Positions 63,401-64,000 of a DNA stretch of 64,000 nt are shown here, piece by piece. This DNA comes from Acidobacteria bacterium Ga0077534. Lineage in GTDB: Bacteria; Acidobacteriota; Blastocatellia; Pyrinomonadales; Pyrinomonadaceae. Position numbers and translations under genes: made by a program. The notes under the pieces were generated by a model that saw only the letters and a list, made by a program, of their open reading frames with translations, did not search any database and had not been told where the DNA came from. The stretch lies in NCBI GenBank assembly GCA_001464455.1, contig LNEI01000008.1:62001-126000 (forward strand). The letters run 5' to 3'. Position 1 is the stretch's first letter. Each line of letters begins with the position of its first letter.

Positions 63401-63753
63401 GCCGCACGCTCGGGAAATCGAAGAATGTCCTCGTTCGCCTCGGAGAGATATGGGAAAAGTGCCTCGCCGAAACTCGGCGCAATATTCTTGATCCCTTGAG
63501 CCACATAGTTTAGGAATACAATCGGGTCGGCATCGGTGTGATCGAGTTGGTACCAAACGGACGGGCGCGATTGCCCGCGGAGAAAATCGGCGATGAGCGT
63601 GGTTTTGCCGCATCCGGCATCAGCGGTAACCAATGTGACAGGCGATCCCAAATTAGCAGTCAGTCTTTCGATCAGGCGCGACCGTTTCAGAAACTCCGAA
63701 ACGGGGCGCGGCGGAAGCAGTTTTGTCCGCAGAAAGAAATTAGAGTGCTGCAT
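60478..63753 (-). CDS. MalT-like NTPase/TPR regulator with C-terminal SARP-BTAD module
   Basis: A 1091-residue transcription regulator. The N-terminal STAND-type NTPase has Walker A TADAGCGKTT (44-51) and Walker B ILVLDDYHH, as in MalT. TPR repeats fill about 400-760. The C-terminus is an OmpR-like winged helix (about 841-935: LTIRVLGHVEIFRD, RRARDIFCYISTRKNRRVPKDVLIEAFWG) and a BTAD domain (about 945-1090). This is the DNA-binding module of SARP regulators, known to bind direct repeats with 11-bp spacing just upstream of -10 boxes. It is encoded next to four protease genes whose promoters have exactly such repeats, so it is the prime candidate activator. Its own promoter lacks the repeats. 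Confidence 0.92.
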   Translation of the reverse strand: MQHSNFFLRTKLLPPRPVSEFLKRSRLIERLTANLGSPVTLVTADAGCGKTTLIADFLRGQSRPSVWYQLDHTDADPIVFLNYVAQGIKNIAPSFGEALFPYLSEANEDILRFPERAADLLSNEILRVIEQPFILVLDDYHHIGPDTVVHKIVDRILQYSSEHFHLMITTRDLPPLAIMKRRTQAAAMVITRDDLLFNDEEVKELFRNTLNVELRNDQVLEYRNRTHGWITALQLVRQIAEKEIDGEGSAAVLDLSEILQRSEKDIFDYFAEEVFTREEENSQKLLLYLSLLESLPLDQCSMLFPDMRCSAALPDLVEKNIFLSVAGDGGTAEEYRFHPLFRGFLQRRLRSEIGVARISQERNRIAEIFLQNRQSEMALPFLLDAENFERAAEVIAKRGNEWIAAGAITSLASFVEKVPFEILERHPRSLLHQAEIARLQGETTKSTNLLNRAVKLFAEQKDAAAEAEALHSLASLARRKAKPKEALSLLEKAEKLVSTESETYLKCLNTRGLCLIQEGNWNEAEQQFRVALELAEAQSNDQHIRLIAHNLALAPGFRGDFGEAIRWFNRIFQEGQSSKHLPQEAIGHLNVARLHLYRGEFEKTEKHLELALELCQLFNLKSLLPEIFETYGNFYRERQDFSHASEFYQRALNAYDDAGVDLATRELNEERARFNLLRGDTVKARALLETLIESRSQRHPELTSNTAQLCLCQVDLAEGKTDGLATRIHGVLEFFHGQNYYYDESLALMLLAETLFVSGLHKEMVSPIQRVLDLSARFDYEYWLKTEIRRNRGIFGYEDILEKLPPDLREIVESRETKLENQPSLPTPDLRIQTLDATVTDLTIRVLGHVEIFRDPSKPFAPDAWTTRRARDIFCYISTRKNRRVPKDVLIEAFWGDDELAAIEKNFHPTISHIRKALNSRQAFKQNFIVFRDGSYQLNPEFTYQIDTEDFVAFIAAAENAKRDKDDDELRKTLESAYDLYRGEFMEGLYEDWAEEQRPFYQEQFSRVLNALAKLSVTQKRWTDALKFAGQILIIDPYREDLHRLTMKVLAAQSKPAAVRKHYEDMTELLKQELGIQPSAETKRLVQELLK

Positions 63754-63853
63754 TTCACCAAATAGAACGGAAGCAACCTTAGTATGCCATAACCACGTGG
63801 GTTATACGAGCACCACACTAGTCGCTATTTTGGCGGGTCTGTGAGAAGTCATA

Positions 63854-64000
63854 TCATGCAGTCAACATCGCGCCTCGTTCTTCGACAAATTGTAGCAGTT
63901 TTGAAATCCGTCCGAATGACTTGCCGTGTGCCTCTTTCGCTCGTAAGCGTGTTAGGCATATCGAATCGAAAAGTGCTTCGGTTTCCGTCATATTAAAGGC
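63854..64000 (-). CDS. C-terminal part of an unrecognised protein, runs off the right edge
   Basis: An open frame on the minus strand ends with TGA at 63854 and is still open at the window edge. From a possible ATG at 63991 it gives 45 residues (MTETEALFDSICLTRLRAKE, then HGKSFGRISKLLQFVEERG). It could be a complete small protein or the tail of a larger one. No family recognised. Confidence 0.4.
   Translation of the reverse strand, partial: AFNMTETEALFDSICLTRLRAKEAHGKSFGRISKLLQFVEERGAMLTA

Overview
This 64 kb window is typical bacterial chromosome from a Gram-negative, respiring organism. The gene mix is a decaheme cytochrome/MtrB porin, ResB/CcsA cytochrome maturation, a deoxyhypusine-synthase-like protein, DUF5335-like proteins, Rhs proteins and several large secreted proteases. 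It suggests Acidobacteriota of the Blastocatellia type, but that is an inference from gene content with no marker gene to prove it. No rRNA, complete tRNA or CRISPR array was seen.

Layout. (1) 1-7 kb: the start of a type IV pilin gene read leftward from a near-perfect sigma-54 promoter; speA, a four-helix-bundle gene and a deoxyhypusine-synthase-like gene (polyamine theme); a 78-bp tandem repeat; an HtrA protease; a small membrane protein. (2) 7.2-11.5 kb: an overlapping four-gene operon of an AspA/AstE-type hydrolase, a glutamate-cysteine-ligase/CBS fusion, a DUF5335-like protein and a Crp/Fnr regulator. (3) 11.6-23.5 kb: an electron-transfer island with a decaheme DmsE/MtrA-type cytochrome, an MtrB/PioB-type porin, an octaheme NapC/NirT-type quinol dehydrogenase, a monoheme cytochrome, two nonaheme cytochromes, ResB, CcsA and a TPR protein. 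Two perfect TGTGA-N6-TCACA palindromes precede its two cytochrome transcription units, and the Crp/Fnr regulator next door carries the matching RETVxR recognition helix. (4) 23.5-30.8 kb: universal stress proteins, an NtrC-type regulator with a hybrid histidine kinase, an SQR/NDH-2-like flavoprotein and two more DUF5335-like proteins. (5) 31.1-43.1 kb: an accessory region marked by three direct copies of the 3' end of a tRNA-Pro gene (attachment-site-like, with arm-type repeats). It holds a cohesin/dockerin-like secreted protein, a 1844-residue Rhs protein with a putative REase-fold toxin tip, a HEAT-like putative immunity gene, a displaced and frameshifted Rhs tip with a WHH nuclease plus SMI1/KNR4 immunity gene, and a truncated ECF sigma gene. 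No integrase is visible. (6) 43.1-47.1 kb: peptide ABC transporter permeases and binding protein without ATPases. (7) 47.2-63.8 kb: three secreted subtilases and one M36 fungalysin-like metallopeptidase, all leftward, followed by a 1091-residue MalT-like NTPase/TPR/SARP-BTAD regulator.

The most striking observation is in region 7. All four protease genes have the same promoter architecture: direct CTCAA repeats with an 11-bp period, and a TAnnnT -10 box exactly 11 bp after the last repeat. This is the type of site that SARP-family regulators bind, and a SARP-type regulator is encoded next to them. I propose a self-contained exoprotease regulon. Positions and motifs were read by eye; no database search was run.
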